A stretch of 64,000 bases of DNA. It comes from Phycisphaerae bacterium (GTDB lineage Bacteria; Planctomycetota; Phycisphaerae; UBA1845). Positions 1-7,894 of this stretch are shown one piece after another. The stretch lies in contig JANQQK010000093.1 in assembly GCA_028289375.1 (NCBI GenBank), positions 1-64,000 of the forward strand. The letters run 5' to 3'. Under the pieces are notes generated by a model. It did not search any database. It was given only the letters and a program-made list of their open reading frames with translations, and was not told the DNA's origin. The translations under genes were made by a program, and so were the position numbers. Numbering within the stretch: the stretch's first letter is position 1; the number at the start of each line of letters is the position of its first letter.

Positions 1-2
1 CC

Positions 3-1019
3 CTCGCCGCCGTCTGTGGCGACGCAACCCTCTGGAAACCATCCAGCAAGACGCCGCTCACTGCCGTCGCCTGCACGAAGATCGCTGAAAAAGTCTGTCG
101 CCAGACCGGCGTCGACCCAGCCATCTTCTCGCTCGTCATAGGCCCCGGTCGCAGCGTCGGTGAAAAGCTCATCAACGATCGCCGCATCCCGCTCGTTTCC
201 GCCACCGGAAGCTGCAAGATGGGCTACCGCATCGGCTCGGTCGTCGGCGAACGCCTCGGCAAAACGATCCTCGAACTCGGCGGCAACAACGCCATCATCG
301 TCACCCCCCACGCCGACATGGAGATGGCCATGCGCGCGATCCTGTTCGGCGCCGTCGGCACCGCTGGCCAACGCTGCACCTCGACCCGCCGCATCATCGT
401 TCACGACTCCGTCCGCGATCAGCTCGTCGAGAAACTCATCGCCGCCTACAAGCAGGTGCCCATCGGCAACCCGCTCAAGGACGGCACCCTTATGGGACCG
501 TTGATCGACCAGTCCGCCGTCAAGGACTTCACCAACGCCATCGAACGCATCAAGAAGGAAGGCGGCGAGATCCTCTGCGGCGGCGACGTGCTCACAGACG
601 CCCAATACCCCGGCGGTTGCTACGTCACCCCCTGCATCGCCGCAGCCAAGAATGAATACGAGATCGTGCAGGAGGAAACCTTCGCCCCGATCCTCTACAT
701 CATCAACTACAGCGATTTCGAGGACGCCATCCGACTGCACAACGACGTCCCGCAGGGATTGTCGTCTGCCATCTTCTCGACCAACGTGCTCGAGACCGAG
801 AAGTTCCTCGCCCACTGCGGCAGCGACTGCGGCATCGCCAACGTGAACATCGGCACCAGCGGCGCCGAGATCGGCGGAGCCTTCGGTGGTGAAAAGGAAA
901 CGGGTGGAGGCCGGGAATCCGGCTCCGACGCCTGGAAAGCCTACATGCGCCGCCAGACCAACACCATCAACTGGAGCACCGACCTCCCCCTCGCCCAGGG
1001 CATCAAATTCGGGGAGTAG
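3..1019 (+). CDS. ALDH7-family aldehyde dehydrogenase (alpha-aminoadipic semialdehyde dehydrogenase type), 5' end outside the window
   Basis: Reading frame 3 is open from the left edge of the window to a TAG at 1017-1019, giving about 338 C-terminal residues of an NAD(P)-dependent aldehyde dehydrogenase. The glutamate motif LELGGN (Glu codon 273-275) and the catalytic cysteine in GQRCTS (Cys codon 375-377) are present. The C-terminal signature, with SGAEIGGAFGGEK, ESGSDAWK and a final DLPLAQGIKF, closely matches ALDH7A1/antiquitin, which oxidises alpha-aminoadipic semialdehyde in lysine catabolism. The Rossmann NAD-binding half is only partly included. No other lysine-degradation gene is adjacent, so the physiological substrate is an inference from family resemblance. 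The gene ends 51 nt from the convergent PilZ gene and no clear terminator hairpin lies between them. Confidence 0.93.
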   Translation, partial: LAAVCGDATLWKPSSKTPLTAVACTKIAEKVCRQTGVDPAIFSLVIGPGRSVGEKLINDRRIPLVSATGSCKMGYRIGSVVGERLGKTILELGGNNAIIVTPHADMEMAMRAILFGAVGTAGQRCTSTRRIIVHDSVRDQLVEKLIAAYKQVPIGNPLKDGTLMGPLIDQSAVKDFTNAIERIKKEGGEILCGGDVLTDAQYPGGCYVTPCIAAAKNEYEIVQEETFAPILYIINYSDFEDAIRLHNDVPQGLSSAIFSTNVLETEKFLAHCGSDCGIANVNIGTSGAEIGGAFGGEKETGGGRESGSDAWKAYMRRQTNTINWSTDLPLAQGIKFGE

Positions 1020-1070
1020 GGTCGGCGCATTCAGGTTGTTGTTTGCGATGGCGACGTGCTAACGAAGTGA

Positions 1071-1694
1071 CTACGACACGCCCGCAAGCCGACGCGCTTG
1101 CTCGCGTTGGACGTGCAGGCTGAACTTCTGAATGCCGGCCAACAGGTTCGTGCCGCTCGGCTTCTCATCCAGACAGCTCACTCCATAGCGGATCTGCCCC
1201 TTGCCCAGCTCGCGGATGCTCTGCACGCACACCTTGCCCGAATAGACCACGCCCTCATGCTCCAGCGACGCCGGCACCGTGTTGGCCACCACGTACAACT
1301 GCGTCGTGGTCACCGCAAACCCCGTGGCCGACACATCCATGATTTTGCAATCGTCGTGCTTGCCGAATTGGATCTCATAGCCAGCCACCACAGTCGACGC
1401 CCGATAACACTCGCGCTGGTCCGCCGACACGGGCGCACCGGTCACGTCGATCGTAAACACGGTTTCCGGCTCGGTCTGAACGTCGCCCACGACCGTCGCC
1501 GGCACCTTCAAAAAGTCACGCTTGTGGTGATAGTAGACCAGAAGTTCCAGGTCCGTCTCGATATCGATCGGCGGCTCTTCCATCCATATCTGATACTGCT
1601 CGTCGGTCACCCCGACGACCTTCGCCGCATGCAGAACCCGCCGCTTGGCCTCAGTGGCTGCCTGAAGAAATATCTCATTGCCGATGCGAAACAT
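1071..1694 (-). CDS. PilZ-domain protein, probable c-di-GMP effector
   Basis: A 207-residue soluble protein. Its C-terminal half carries the two PilZ signature elements in the right order: an RxxxR motif (RECYR, residues 94-98) and a D-x-S-x-x-G motif (DVSATG, residues 120-125), followed by beta-strand-rich sequence. These residues bind cyclic di-GMP in PilZ proteins. The N-terminal 90 residues resemble the YcgR-like N-terminal barrel arrangement, but this is less certain. The ATG start is preceded by GGGAG at good spacing. The gene stands alone, convergent with the dehydrogenase and divergent from the 2100-3427 pair. A role in adjusting motility or surface behaviour fits with the flagellar island 16 kb away, but that link is inference. 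Confidence 0.8.
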   Translation of the reverse strand: MFRIGNEIFLQAATEAKRRVLHAAKVVGVTDEQYQIWMEEPPIDIETDLELLVYYHHKRDFLKVPATVVGDVQTEPETVFTIDVTGAPVSADQRECYRASTVVAGYEIQFGKHDDCKIMDVSATGFAVTTTQLYVVANTVPASLEHEGVVYSGKVCVQSIRELGKGQIRYGVSCLDEKPSGTNLLAGIQKFSLHVQREQARRLAGVS

Positions 1695-2099
1695 GCGTCA
1701 CTCCCAACTTCACGTCGCCGAGAATCCAACCTCACGATTGTCTATCGTCAATCCGTCCGCCAACCCCAATAAATGAGTCGGTAACCCCCCGATCTGCCTG
1801 AGATTAGCTTCTTATGAGACGTTGCATGACCTGAAGGATGGACCCCCAGGCGTGCCAAAAAATGTCACCAGTCCCAAAACGCGATTCGGCTTGAACTGGT
1901 TGTCTGCAGTTTGAGCCCACTCAAGAATGCGCCCACCTGTTGAGAGCACGCTTCAAATGCCAACGGAAAAGTACAGGTCATGACCATCGGATCAATCATC
2001 AATCTCACCGCTTCGGTCATCACCGTCATGCAGTTCGTACGAAACGATGTGCTCCGGAATACAGGCCTGGCCACCAAAACCAGAATATGGAGGATTCTT
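1695..2099. other. Intergenic region between divergent genes (405 nt)
   Basis: This stretch separates the PilZ gene (minus strand) from the secreted protein starting at 2100 (plus strand), so it should carry both promoters. On the minus strand a TTGACG hexamer (plus coordinates 1746-1751) is followed 17 nt later by a poor -10 (TGGATT). No convincing -35/-10 pair was seen for the plus-strand gene. Reading frames in the region look like composition shadows, not genes. Confidence 0.5.
2089..2093 (+). promoter_or_regulatory. Ribosome binding site that decides the start at 2100
   Basis: GGAGG lies 6 nt before an in-frame GTG at 2100. The upstream in-frame ATGs at 1980 and 2028 lack comparable Shine-Dalgarno sequences. 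Starting at the GTG turns the N-terminus into a clean signal peptide. Confidence 0.75.
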
Positions 2100-2738
2100 G
2101 TGCGATATTTGCTTCCATTATCCGTCATTGTTGTGTTCGCATCTCTAATCGACGCAGCCGTAGCCGGTGCAAGGCATGTTGTCATGCCGCACATCGTCCA
2201 GCCCAGAAGCACGGAGCATCTAACTACCGAACAGGCCAACGATCTCGCCGACGAAATCGATGCGGTCGTAAACAAAGCGCTTTCAAGTGCCCTCGAGCGT
2301 GACAAGTCCATCAGAGTTGTCAGTCGCCGCGAGATGGCTGACGCGAAAGAAGAGTTGCGCAACCTGAAGCTGAGGGGAGATGACCGCGAGGAGGCAGATC
2401 GACTCGCCGAGCTGGTCCGTGCCAATGTCAAACTCAGCACGCGGATTGTACGCGTGAGTGTCAGCGAGAACGCGATAAGACTGCCGGGCGGCGGCGATGA
2501 AATCTATGACGTTCGATCCGTGGAAATCACGGTGTCATTGACGCTGCGTCGACATGGCGGAGGACAGATCGATTTCATCAAGTACACCGAGTCGTCCTCC
2601 GACGAGGTGCCTCAAGGCCGCAAGCTCATGTCAAATTCTGATATTGCCATGGATGCCGTTCGAAAACTGCAAAAGAAGATTGAGAACGACTACGCGAAAC
2701 GCATTGTCGAGAAACTCAAGAAGGAGAAAAGCCAGTGA
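2100..2738 (+). CDS. Secreted protein of unknown function with CsgG-like pattern
   Basis: I place the start at GTG 2100 because of the GGAGG just before it and because it yields a signal peptide: a hydrophobic run of about 18 residues, then a cleavage-type AVAGA. The protein is 212 residues. The mature part has an 'IRVVSRREMADAKEEL' segment (an 'xxVVxR-E/D' helix start), then a strand-rich stretch (KLSTRIVRVSV, VEITVSLTL). This is the layout of the CsgG/FlgO-like fold, in which a conserved '(V)V(D/E)R' precedes a helix and a metabolite-free beta sheet. The resemblance is by pattern only. The C-terminal tail is very lysine/glutamate rich. The stop overlaps the start of the next gene by 4 nt (GTGA), so the two are almost certainly co-translated. 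Confidence 0.6.
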   Translation: MRYLLPLSVIVVFASLIDAAVAGARHVVMPHIVQPRSTEHLTTEQANDLADEIDAVVNKALSSALERDKSIRVVSRREMADAKEELRNLKLRGDDREEADRLAELVRANVKLSTRIVRVSVSENAIRLPGGGDEIYDVRSVEITVSLTLRRHGGGQIDFIKYTESSSDEVPQGRKLMSNSDIAMDAVRKLQKKIENDYAKRIVEKLKKEKSQ

Positions 2739-3427
2739 TCTCACGGAACAGAGTCTGCTTTCTGCTCGCGCTACCACTCCTCGCACTTGCCACCGGTTGT
2801 CAGACCAAGCTCCTGGAACTCGAAGGTGAGATGAGCACTCTCGACCAGTCGCTCAAGAATCATCGCATGTTCGCCGTGATGGTGGACGATCCGGACGCGC
2901 TTCTGCGTCGATACCAGAGCGCGAAAGTTGAGATTCGCGAACGCGTCAAAGGGCAGCTGCTCGACAAGGGATACGACGTGGTCGAACGCGACAAGATGGC
3001 CGTCGCACTGCGCGAACACCGTTTCGGTGTCTCGGAGATGTCCGATCGAGAGCGGTCAGAGTGTGCGAAAGCCGCCGGAGCAGATGCCATGTTCATCGTC
3101 GAGGTCACGAGCGCGAAAGTCACGACGCCGAAGAAAAGGCACGAAATCAACTCTGTGTTTCACGTCATACCCTACTCGATCAGGAACTTCTTCTTGATCG
3201 GATGGAACCTCAGGGAAGCGAAGGTGTCATTCAATGCGCGCATTGTCGAATTCGACTCCTGCAGGGTGAAATTGTCGTCTTGGTCCAAAGCCCGAGCTTC
3301 CGTCTACGAAAACGATGAACTCGGTGCGGCGCACACCGCGGCTGCCGAAAGGCTGACGGAGGAAATCCCCGAGCGACGCACCGCCGCGACGGTACGAGCG
3401 GTCACCGGAGCTGAGTCTGCCGAATAG
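2735..3427 (+). CDS. Lipoprotein with CsgG/FlgO-like pattern
   Basis: A 230-residue protein starting at GTG 2735 inside the stop region of the preceding gene (GTGA overlap). It opens with a basic N-terminus, a hydrophobic stretch and a lipobox LATGC (Cys about residue 22), so it should be a lipid-anchored envelope protein. The mature part contains 'YDVVERDKMAVALREHRFG' and then 'GADAMFIVEVTSAKV'. This closely follows the signature order of CsgG-fold proteins such as CsgG and FlgO, where a V-x-E/D-R helix is followed by a 'GAD-x-hydrophobic' strand. Both genes of this pair share the pattern, suggesting they are distant paralogues that assemble together. The function is unknown. Confidence 0.65.
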   Translation: MISRNRVCFLLALPLLALATGCQTKLLELEGEMSTLDQSLKNHRMFAVMVDDPDALLRRYQSAKVEIRERVKGQLLDKGYDVVERDKMAVALREHRFGVSEMSDRERSECAKAAGADAMFIVEVTSAKVTTPKKRHEINSVFHVIPYSIRNFFLIGWNLREAKVSFNARIVEFDSCRVKLSSWSKARASVYENDELGAAHTAAAERLTEEIPERRTAATVRAVTGAESAE

Positions 3428-3628
3428 CTATGCTATCGCCGCTCCGCCGCTGACAGCGTTTTCACTGCCGGGATCGCCCATTCTCGATCGTCGTTCGTTG
3501 AGGCGTGACTGTGTCGGCCATCGCGACGACGGCAACCTTGATGGACCCGCGTCGTCGGGCAAATCGTCTGCAGACAGGCGTCGGTTGCGGAGATGGTCCG
3601 CGCGGGCTTGATGGTACGTTCGAGCCCA

Positions 3629-4123
3629 TCAGAACGCAGGTGCCATACCAAGTTTGCGGCGGACAGTCGTGTATTGTCCCACGTGCATCAACTCGTGGGC
3701 GGCCACGAGGTTGTACGCATCGCCGACCGTCGGGGCGATCCGCTGCATATTCTCCGGTCCAGCCAGCGCCAATTCATCGGCCGTCGTCTGCTCCAACGCC
3801 TTGAGCGTCGCCGCCCGTTGCTGCTCGTACAGCTCAAGGTAGCGGGCCTTGGTTTCCCAGCCATCGGTTGTGTCCGACTTGCTCGTTTCGGGCGTGTAAT
3901 TGTCGGCGAACCCATCGGGAAGCGGCGGCATGGCCGCGTGCGGCAGACCTGACACGATTCTGTGCTCCGACGCGATCAGATGCCCCAACTGCCACGCCAC
4001 ATGATTCGCCCCTGCACAAGGCCGCTCAAGCAGGTTCTCATCCGTCAGATCGCCAACGATCATCGTCGTCACCATCCGTGCGAAGTCCATCGATCGCTTC
4101 AGTGCTTCCTGTGCCGTGTTCAT
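3629..4123 (-). CDS. DinB-like (YfiT/DinB superfamily) metal-binding protein
   Basis: A 164-residue four-helix-bundle protein. The three histidines expected for the DinB metal site are visible: His48 in the 'QLGHL' segment, and His143 and His147 in HELMH. Members act as thiol-dependent transferases or are damage-induced proteins of unknown activity, and the substrate cannot be read from the sequence. The ATG is preceded by GGGAG 7 nt upstream. The gene is monocistronic and divergent from the CPBP protease gene. The ~200 nt between 3428 and 3628 show nothing recognisable. Confidence 0.8.
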   Translation of the reverse strand: MNTAQEALKRSMDFARMVTTMIVGDLTDENLLERPCAGANHVAWQLGHLIASEHRIVSGLPHAAMPPLPDGFADNYTPETSKSDTTDGWETKARYLELYEQQRAATLKALEQTTADELALAGPENMQRIAPTVGDAYNLVAAHELMHVGQYTTVRRKLGMAPAF

Positions 4124-4282
4124 GTGGTGCTCCCGTATTGATGGCGGAAGTCGCGTGTCACGTCTCCCGTATCCCGATCTGCCTCAAGTCGACCCGATCC
4201 GCATCGGTGTCGTCAGTAACATACGCACATGCGACGCCGTTGTCTCATCGATTCGACTTGGTGTCTGCAAAAAGGAGAAACT

Positions 4283-4357
4283 GTGTTCAACGTGCACGCG
4301 GCGGACAGATTCCCAGCCTTGATGTTGGTGGTGCATCTACAGACAATGTCCACATGA
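4283..4357 (+). CDS. Possible 24-residue leader peptide overlapping the CPBP protease start
   Basis: An AGGAG (4273-4277) stands 5 nt before a GTG at 4283 that opens a 24-codon frame. Its TGA (4355-4357) overlaps the ATG of the following protease gene in an ATGA arrangement. That geometry is typical of translational coupling, and the protease ATG has no Shine-Dalgarno of its own. The peptide (beginning MFNVHAADRFPALMLVV) shows no recognised motif. A promoter within this stretch (4319-4347) offers a competing explanation for protease expression, so the peptide is a hypothesis only. Confidence 0.35.
   Translation: MFNVHAADRFPALMLVVHLQTMST
4319..4347 (+). promoter_or_regulatory. Candidate sigma-70 promoter giving a leaderless CPBP protease transcript
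   Basis: TTGATG (4319-4324), a 17-nt spacer and GACAAT (4342-4347) lie so that the last base of the -10 is only 6 nt before the ATG at 4354. Transcription would begin at or next to the start codon. Confidence 0.45.
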
Positions 4358-5007
4358 AGGACGTATCCATCCCGCGCAGAGTCGCCGCCATCCTGTTGAC
4401 CTTCGGGATTGCATTCCACCTGTTCACGTCGCCGATCTGGCACAGTTGCAAGCCATTGTTACAGCCGATGCATCCTTCGGTGAGTTATCCGATCGTCGTT
4501 CTGGCCATCGGACTGGCGCTCACACTGTGGGCCCCGCGGCGATTCGGACTTGTTCCGGCCAATACGCGGAAGAACCGGCGGGTCATTTCGACCATTGGCG
4601 GCGTGATGGCCGTCGTCGCATGTACCACGATGCTGTTCATGAGCACGCCATTCTACGGAGGCACGATGGCGTATTACCTGATTGTCCCGCTGGCCGAGGA
4701 GGTGCTTTTTCGTGGGTTTCTGTTTGCAGTCATCGATGACGCGTTTCCCCGCAGGGTGCGGATCGGCCGCTACGACGTTGCACTGGCTGTCTTCATCACC
4801 GCAATCGCTTTCGGCCTGTGGCATCTGTCGGGCTTGCGGTGGCCGACCAGCGGATTCACATGGTTCCAGCTTTTCTACACCACCATCGCCGGGCTGGGCA
4901 TGGGGATCATCAGACAGGCCACGGGCAGCATCTGGGGATCGTGGGGCGTCCACTTCATCGTCAATCTCTGGAGTGTCCATGTCCCGGGATTTCTCGCCCC
5001 TGCGTGA
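4354..5007 (+). CDS. CPBP-family intramembrane metalloprotease
   Basis: A 217-residue multi-pass membrane protein of the CPBP (CAAX protease and bacteriocin-processing, Abi) family. The catalytic motifs are all present: EEVLFR (residues 115-120), a histidine in FGLWH (His157) and HFIVN (His200, Asn204). Hydrophobic segments lie at about 10-26, 45-60, 80-97, 105-128 and 143-160. The start is the first in-frame Met of the conserved region, since the frame upstream has no plausible start. This ATG lacks a Shine-Dalgarno sequence; it is either leaderless or coupled to the short frame ending on it. Family members cleave peptides inside the membrane or process prenylated or bacteriocin-like substrates. 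No substrate gene is evident nearby. Confidence 0.85.
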   Translation: MKDVSIPRRVAAILLTFGIAFHLFTSPIWHSCKPLLQPMHPSVSYPIVVLAIGLALTLWAPRRFGLVPANTRKNRRVISTIGGVMAVVACTTMLFMSTPFYGGTMAYYLIVPLAEEVLFRGFLFAVIDDAFPRRVRIGRYDVALAVFITAIAFGLWHLSGLRWPTSGFTWFQLFYTTIAGLGMGIIRQATGSIWGSWGVHFIVNLWSVHVPGFLAPA

Positions 5008-5094
5008 AATGCGTCTCCACGACAGCAGGGATACACTTTCGGACAACTGTGCTCGTCCCAATGATCGGCGACACGCTAGAATGACGCGATCGAT

Positions 5095-6399
5095 ATGGCC
5101 ATCCGCACCATCAATCTAAGCCTGATCTTCGAGACCATCTGGCTGGGGCTGAACAATCTCCGCCTGCACAAGCTCCGCAGCGCCCTCACCGCCCTTGGCA
5201 TCATTTTCGGCGTCGCAGCCGTCATCTGCATGCTCTCCATCAGCGAGGGCGCCTCCGCCGACGAAATGCGCCTCATCCAACTCCTCGGTACCCGCAACAT
5301 CATCGTCAACTCCGTCAAGCCCCAAGGCCCCGTCCAGGCGTCCGACGAAACCACCTACATGCTCGATTACGGCGTCACCCACGACGACTACAAGCTCATC
5401 GAAGCCACCGTCCCCCACGTCAACGCCCTCATCCCCCTCAAGGAAGTCGCCAACGCCGTTCAATACCAGGACAAGAAGATCGAATGGCCCGTCCTCGGCA
5501 CCACGCCGGAATTCTTCACCGCGGTCAACGTCAGCGTCGCCCGAGGCCGAGCCATCACCGATCTCGACATGCACGACAACAAGCAGGTGTGCGTCATCGG
5601 CTCAGCCGTGGTGGATGAGCTGTTCGCCTACGAGGATCCGATCGGCAAATCCGTTTACGCCCAAAGCGCCTTCGGTATCCAACCTTTCCGCATCGTTGGC
5701 GTACTGGATCAGGTCATCACTGCCGGTGCCCCAGCACGCGACGTGCAGGACCGCAACCTCAACCGTGAGACGTACATCCCCTATTCCACCGCCAAGTCGC
5801 AGTATGGCTCGATTTCGCGTCGTCAGAGCAGCGGCTCGCGCGAGACCTTCAAGGTCGACTACACGTCTCTTTACGTGAACGTGGCCGACATCAACCGCGT
5901 GCTCCCGGTCTCCGGCATGGTGGCCCGCATCCTCGAGCGCAACCACGACGACAAGGATTACGAGGTCCGCGTCCCGCTGGCACGACTCCGACTCGCCCAG
6001 CAGAAGGAACGCAACAAGAAGGTCATGCTCGGCCTGATCGCAGGGATTTCCCTCGTGGTCGGCGGCATCGGCATCATGAACATTATGTTGGCCACCGTGA
6101 CCATGCGGACCCGCGAAATCGGAATCCGCCGGGCACTCGGCGCCAAGCAGCGCCACATCACGGTTCAGTTCCTGGTAGAAGCCGTCGTGTTGAGCACGAC
6201 GGGCGGCCTATTAGGGGTTGCCCTTGGTTGGCTAAGTGCTCACAGCATCAACCGATTCGCCAACTGGGATACGATCATCGAGCCCTGGACCATCATTGTC
6301 AGTTTCACGCTATCTGCCCTGGTGGGGATCTTCTTTGGCATGTATCCCGCCATCACTGCGGCCAAGCTTGACCCGATCGAGGCCCTCAGGCACGAATAA
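5095..6399 (+). CDS. MacB/FtsX-type ABC transporter permease
   Basis: A 434-residue protein with the MacB architecture: one N-terminal transmembrane helix (about residues 32-52), a large periplasmic MacB_PCD-like domain (about 55-300) and three C-terminal helices of the FtsX domain (about 310-333, 355-382, 395-420). Signatures include 'LRSALTALGIIFGVAAV' and 'GIMNIMLATVTMRTREIGIRRALGA', split here by the TM/loop boundary. These permeases work with a separate ATPase and often a periplasmic adaptor in mechanotransmission or efflux, but neither gene is adjacent. A TAGAAT (5077-5082) lies 12 nt before the ATG without a good -35, and no Shine-Dalgarno is seen. Confidence 0.88.
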   Translation: MAIRTINLSLIFETIWLGLNNLRLHKLRSALTALGIIFGVAAVICMLSISEGASADEMRLIQLLGTRNIIVNSVKPQGPVQASDETTYMLDYGVTHDDYKLIEATVPHVNALIPLKEVANAVQYQDKKIEWPVLGTTPEFFTAVNVSVARGRAITDLDMHDNKQVCVIGSAVVDELFAYEDPIGKSVYAQSAFGIQPFRIVGVLDQVITAGAPARDVQDRNLNRETYIPYSTAKSQYGSISRRQSSGSRETFKVDYTSLYVNVADINRVLPVSGMVARILERNHDDKDYEVRVPLARLRLAQQKERNKKVMLGLIAGISLVVGGIGIMNIMLATVTMRTREIGIRRALGAKQRHITVQFLVEAVVLSTTGGLLGVALGWLSAHSINRFANWDTIIEPWTIIVSFTLSALVGIFFGMYPAITAAKLDPIEALRHE

Positions 6400-6713
6400 T
6401 CCACGCCTGCGTGCATATTATGGGCCACACTTCACATTTCGCGGTACCGGTAACTCAATTGTCGGAAACTGTCGGCGGGAATTTTGCCTGGACACTTGGC
6501 GATTGTATACTTGCTAGTGAACGTTGGCTCCCCATAACAGTTCTCCCCGCTGGCACTACGCGTGGGTCTGCTCGGTTTTCGCGGACCACGGGTGGAAGGT
6601 TTTCGTTCTGCGGACATTTCGTTCCTGCAGGGCAGCGCATGAAGCGCACATGAACGGACTGGTTGGGTCGCGTCCGATAACCCAGCCGGTCATGAGAACC
6701 GGAGGTGACCGAC
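6400..6713. other. Intergenic region (314 nt) carrying the promoter and long leader of the sigma-factor gene
   Basis: The only clear element is the promoter at 6484-6511. The predicted leader of about 195 nt contains no recognised riboswitch, no long hairpin and no convincing ORF. A TCCGATAA at about 6674-6681 resembles a sigma-28 -10 but lacks a correctly spaced -35. Confidence 0.5.
6484..6511 (+). promoter_or_regulatory. Sigma-70 promoter of the sigma-factor gene
   Basis: TTGCCT (6484-6489), a 16-nt spacer and TATACT (6506-6511, five of six consensus bases). The next downstream gene starts at 6714, so the 5' leader would be close to 200 nt. Confidence 0.6.
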
Positions 6714-7706
6714 ATGACGATGCAAAACGCCACAGGACGGCCTGAGCAGGAGGAGGCGGCGATGACCGTGCTTCCCCCGCTGAAATCCGTCATGAATGCC
6801 CTCGCCGACGAGGACCAGGTTTTGCTCGTACGCTTGCTGACCGAAGCGCAGGAGTTCATCGACCATCCTGAGTTTGCGGGGAAGGGTGTCGACAAGACGT
6901 TTTTCGGCGTCGAAACCAAGCTGATCGGACCGCAGGCAACGCGGTTCGTGCGGCCTGCCTCAATCCTGCAGTCCAGCAAGAAAAAGAGCACCGCCCGCAT
7001 CCCGACGCTGACAGGCGATCAGGAGCAGCTGCTCTTCAAACGCTTCAATTACGCCCGCCGCGCGGTCTGCGCGATCCTCGAAGAGCATCGCAACAAGCGC
7101 TTGTCCGCCGATGCGACACGCCACCTGCTGGCGTGGGGCCATCGGGCCGTGACCGTTCGCAGTCAGATCGTTCAGTTCAACCTGCCGCTGGTTCTGGCGA
7201 TGGCAAAGCGGACGCGTCTGAACGGCGTTGATTACAACGAGTTGATCAGCGAGGGCAACATCGCGTTGCTTCGCAGCGTCGAGAAGTTCGACTGCGGGCG
7301 AGGTTTTAAGTTCAGCACGTACGCCTGTCGCGCGATACTCAAGGCGTTCTCGCGCGTGGCGATGCGGACCAGTCGCTACCGTGGCCGTTTCCCGGTCGAG
7401 TACGATCCGGCCATGGAAAAGAGCGATTACCTTGAGATCAAGCGGGAAGGCGTTGAAGCCGACTGTGTTCAGGAATTGAAACGCATCCTGTTGGACAACT
7501 CCGCCGACCTCAACCAGGTCGAGCAGACGGTCATCAAGGAGCGCTTCGCAATCGGCAAGCCTGCGATCGGCGGCAAGCCCGACACCAAGACGCTTGAGCA
7601 GGTCGGTTCGATGATCGGCGTCACCAAGGAGCGTGTTCGCCAGATTCAGAATCGCGCGTTGCAGAAGATTCGCGTCGCGTTGGAGCATGAGTATCTCGTC
7701 GCTTAG
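6714..7706 (+). CDS. Sigma-70 family RNA polymerase sigma factor with atypical N-terminus
   Basis: A 330-residue sigma factor. Region 2 is about residues 152-219 and includes a -10-recognition helix within 'DYNELISEGNIALLRSVEKF' and 'FKFSTYACRAI'. Region 4 is about 293-322, ending in the helix-turn-helix 'TKERVRQIQNRALQKIR'. The N-terminal 150 residues do not look like region 1.1 or 1.2 of RpoD and carry a basic linker (SKKKS), so this looks like a group 2 or group 3 alternative factor. The ATG at 6714 is chosen over GTG 6705 because GGAGG (6701-6705) sits 8 nt before it. A GTG start would overlap the Shine-Dalgarno itself. The gene has its own promoter and terminator, so it is monocistronic. 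Confidence 0.85.
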   Translation: MTMQNATGRPEQEEAAMTVLPPLKSVMNALADEDQVLLVRLLTEAQEFIDHPEFAGKGVDKTFFGVETKLIGPQATRFVRPASILQSSKKKSTARIPTLTGDQEQLLFKRFNYARRAVCAILEEHRNKRLSADATRHLLAWGHRAVTVRSQIVQFNLPLVLAMAKRTRLNGVDYNELISEGNIALLRSVEKFDCGRGFKFSTYACRAILKAFSRVAMRTSRYRGRFPVEYDPAMEKSDYLEIKREGVEADCVQELKRILLDNSADLNQVEQTVIKERFAIGKPAIGGKPDTKTLEQVGSMIGVTKERVRQIQNRALQKIRVALEHEYLVA

Positions 7707-7735
7707 ACGCTGACGTTCGTTACATTCGCATGACA

Positions 7736-7770
7736 CAGGCACGTCACCAACGGGTGGCGTGCCTGTTTTT
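7736..7770 (+). terminator. Rho-independent terminator of the sigma-factor gene
   Basis: Left arm 7736-7748 and right arm 7753-7765 form a 13-bp stem with one mismatch and a 4-nt loop, followed directly by TTTTT (7766-7770). It lies 30 nt after the sigma-factor stop codon. Confidence 0.9.
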
Positions 7771-7894
7771 GTGTCGGACGATGTCGCCGCCGCGTTCGAC
7801 GCCCCCCACCGCGCGCGATAAACTCAGATTTGTGGCAACCAATCCCCGCCAACTGCGTCAAATAGAAGGGATTCCATTCTGACGGGAGGCTCTC

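Noticed and set aside
1980-2099. N-terminal extension of the secreted protein to ATG 1980
   Set aside because: It would bury the signal peptide behind 40 residues and has no Shine-Dalgarno. GTG 2100 has GGAGG 6 nt upstream.
3868-4353. N-terminal extension of the CPBP protease frame
   Set aside because: The extra 162 residues overlap the divergent DinB gene and are Arg/Ser/Pro-rich. The conserved family start is at 4354.
6674-6681. TCCGATAA as a sigma-28 (FliA) -10 element
   Set aside because: No TAAA-type -35 at the right spacing, and the downstream gene is a sigma factor already served by a good sigma-70 promoter.
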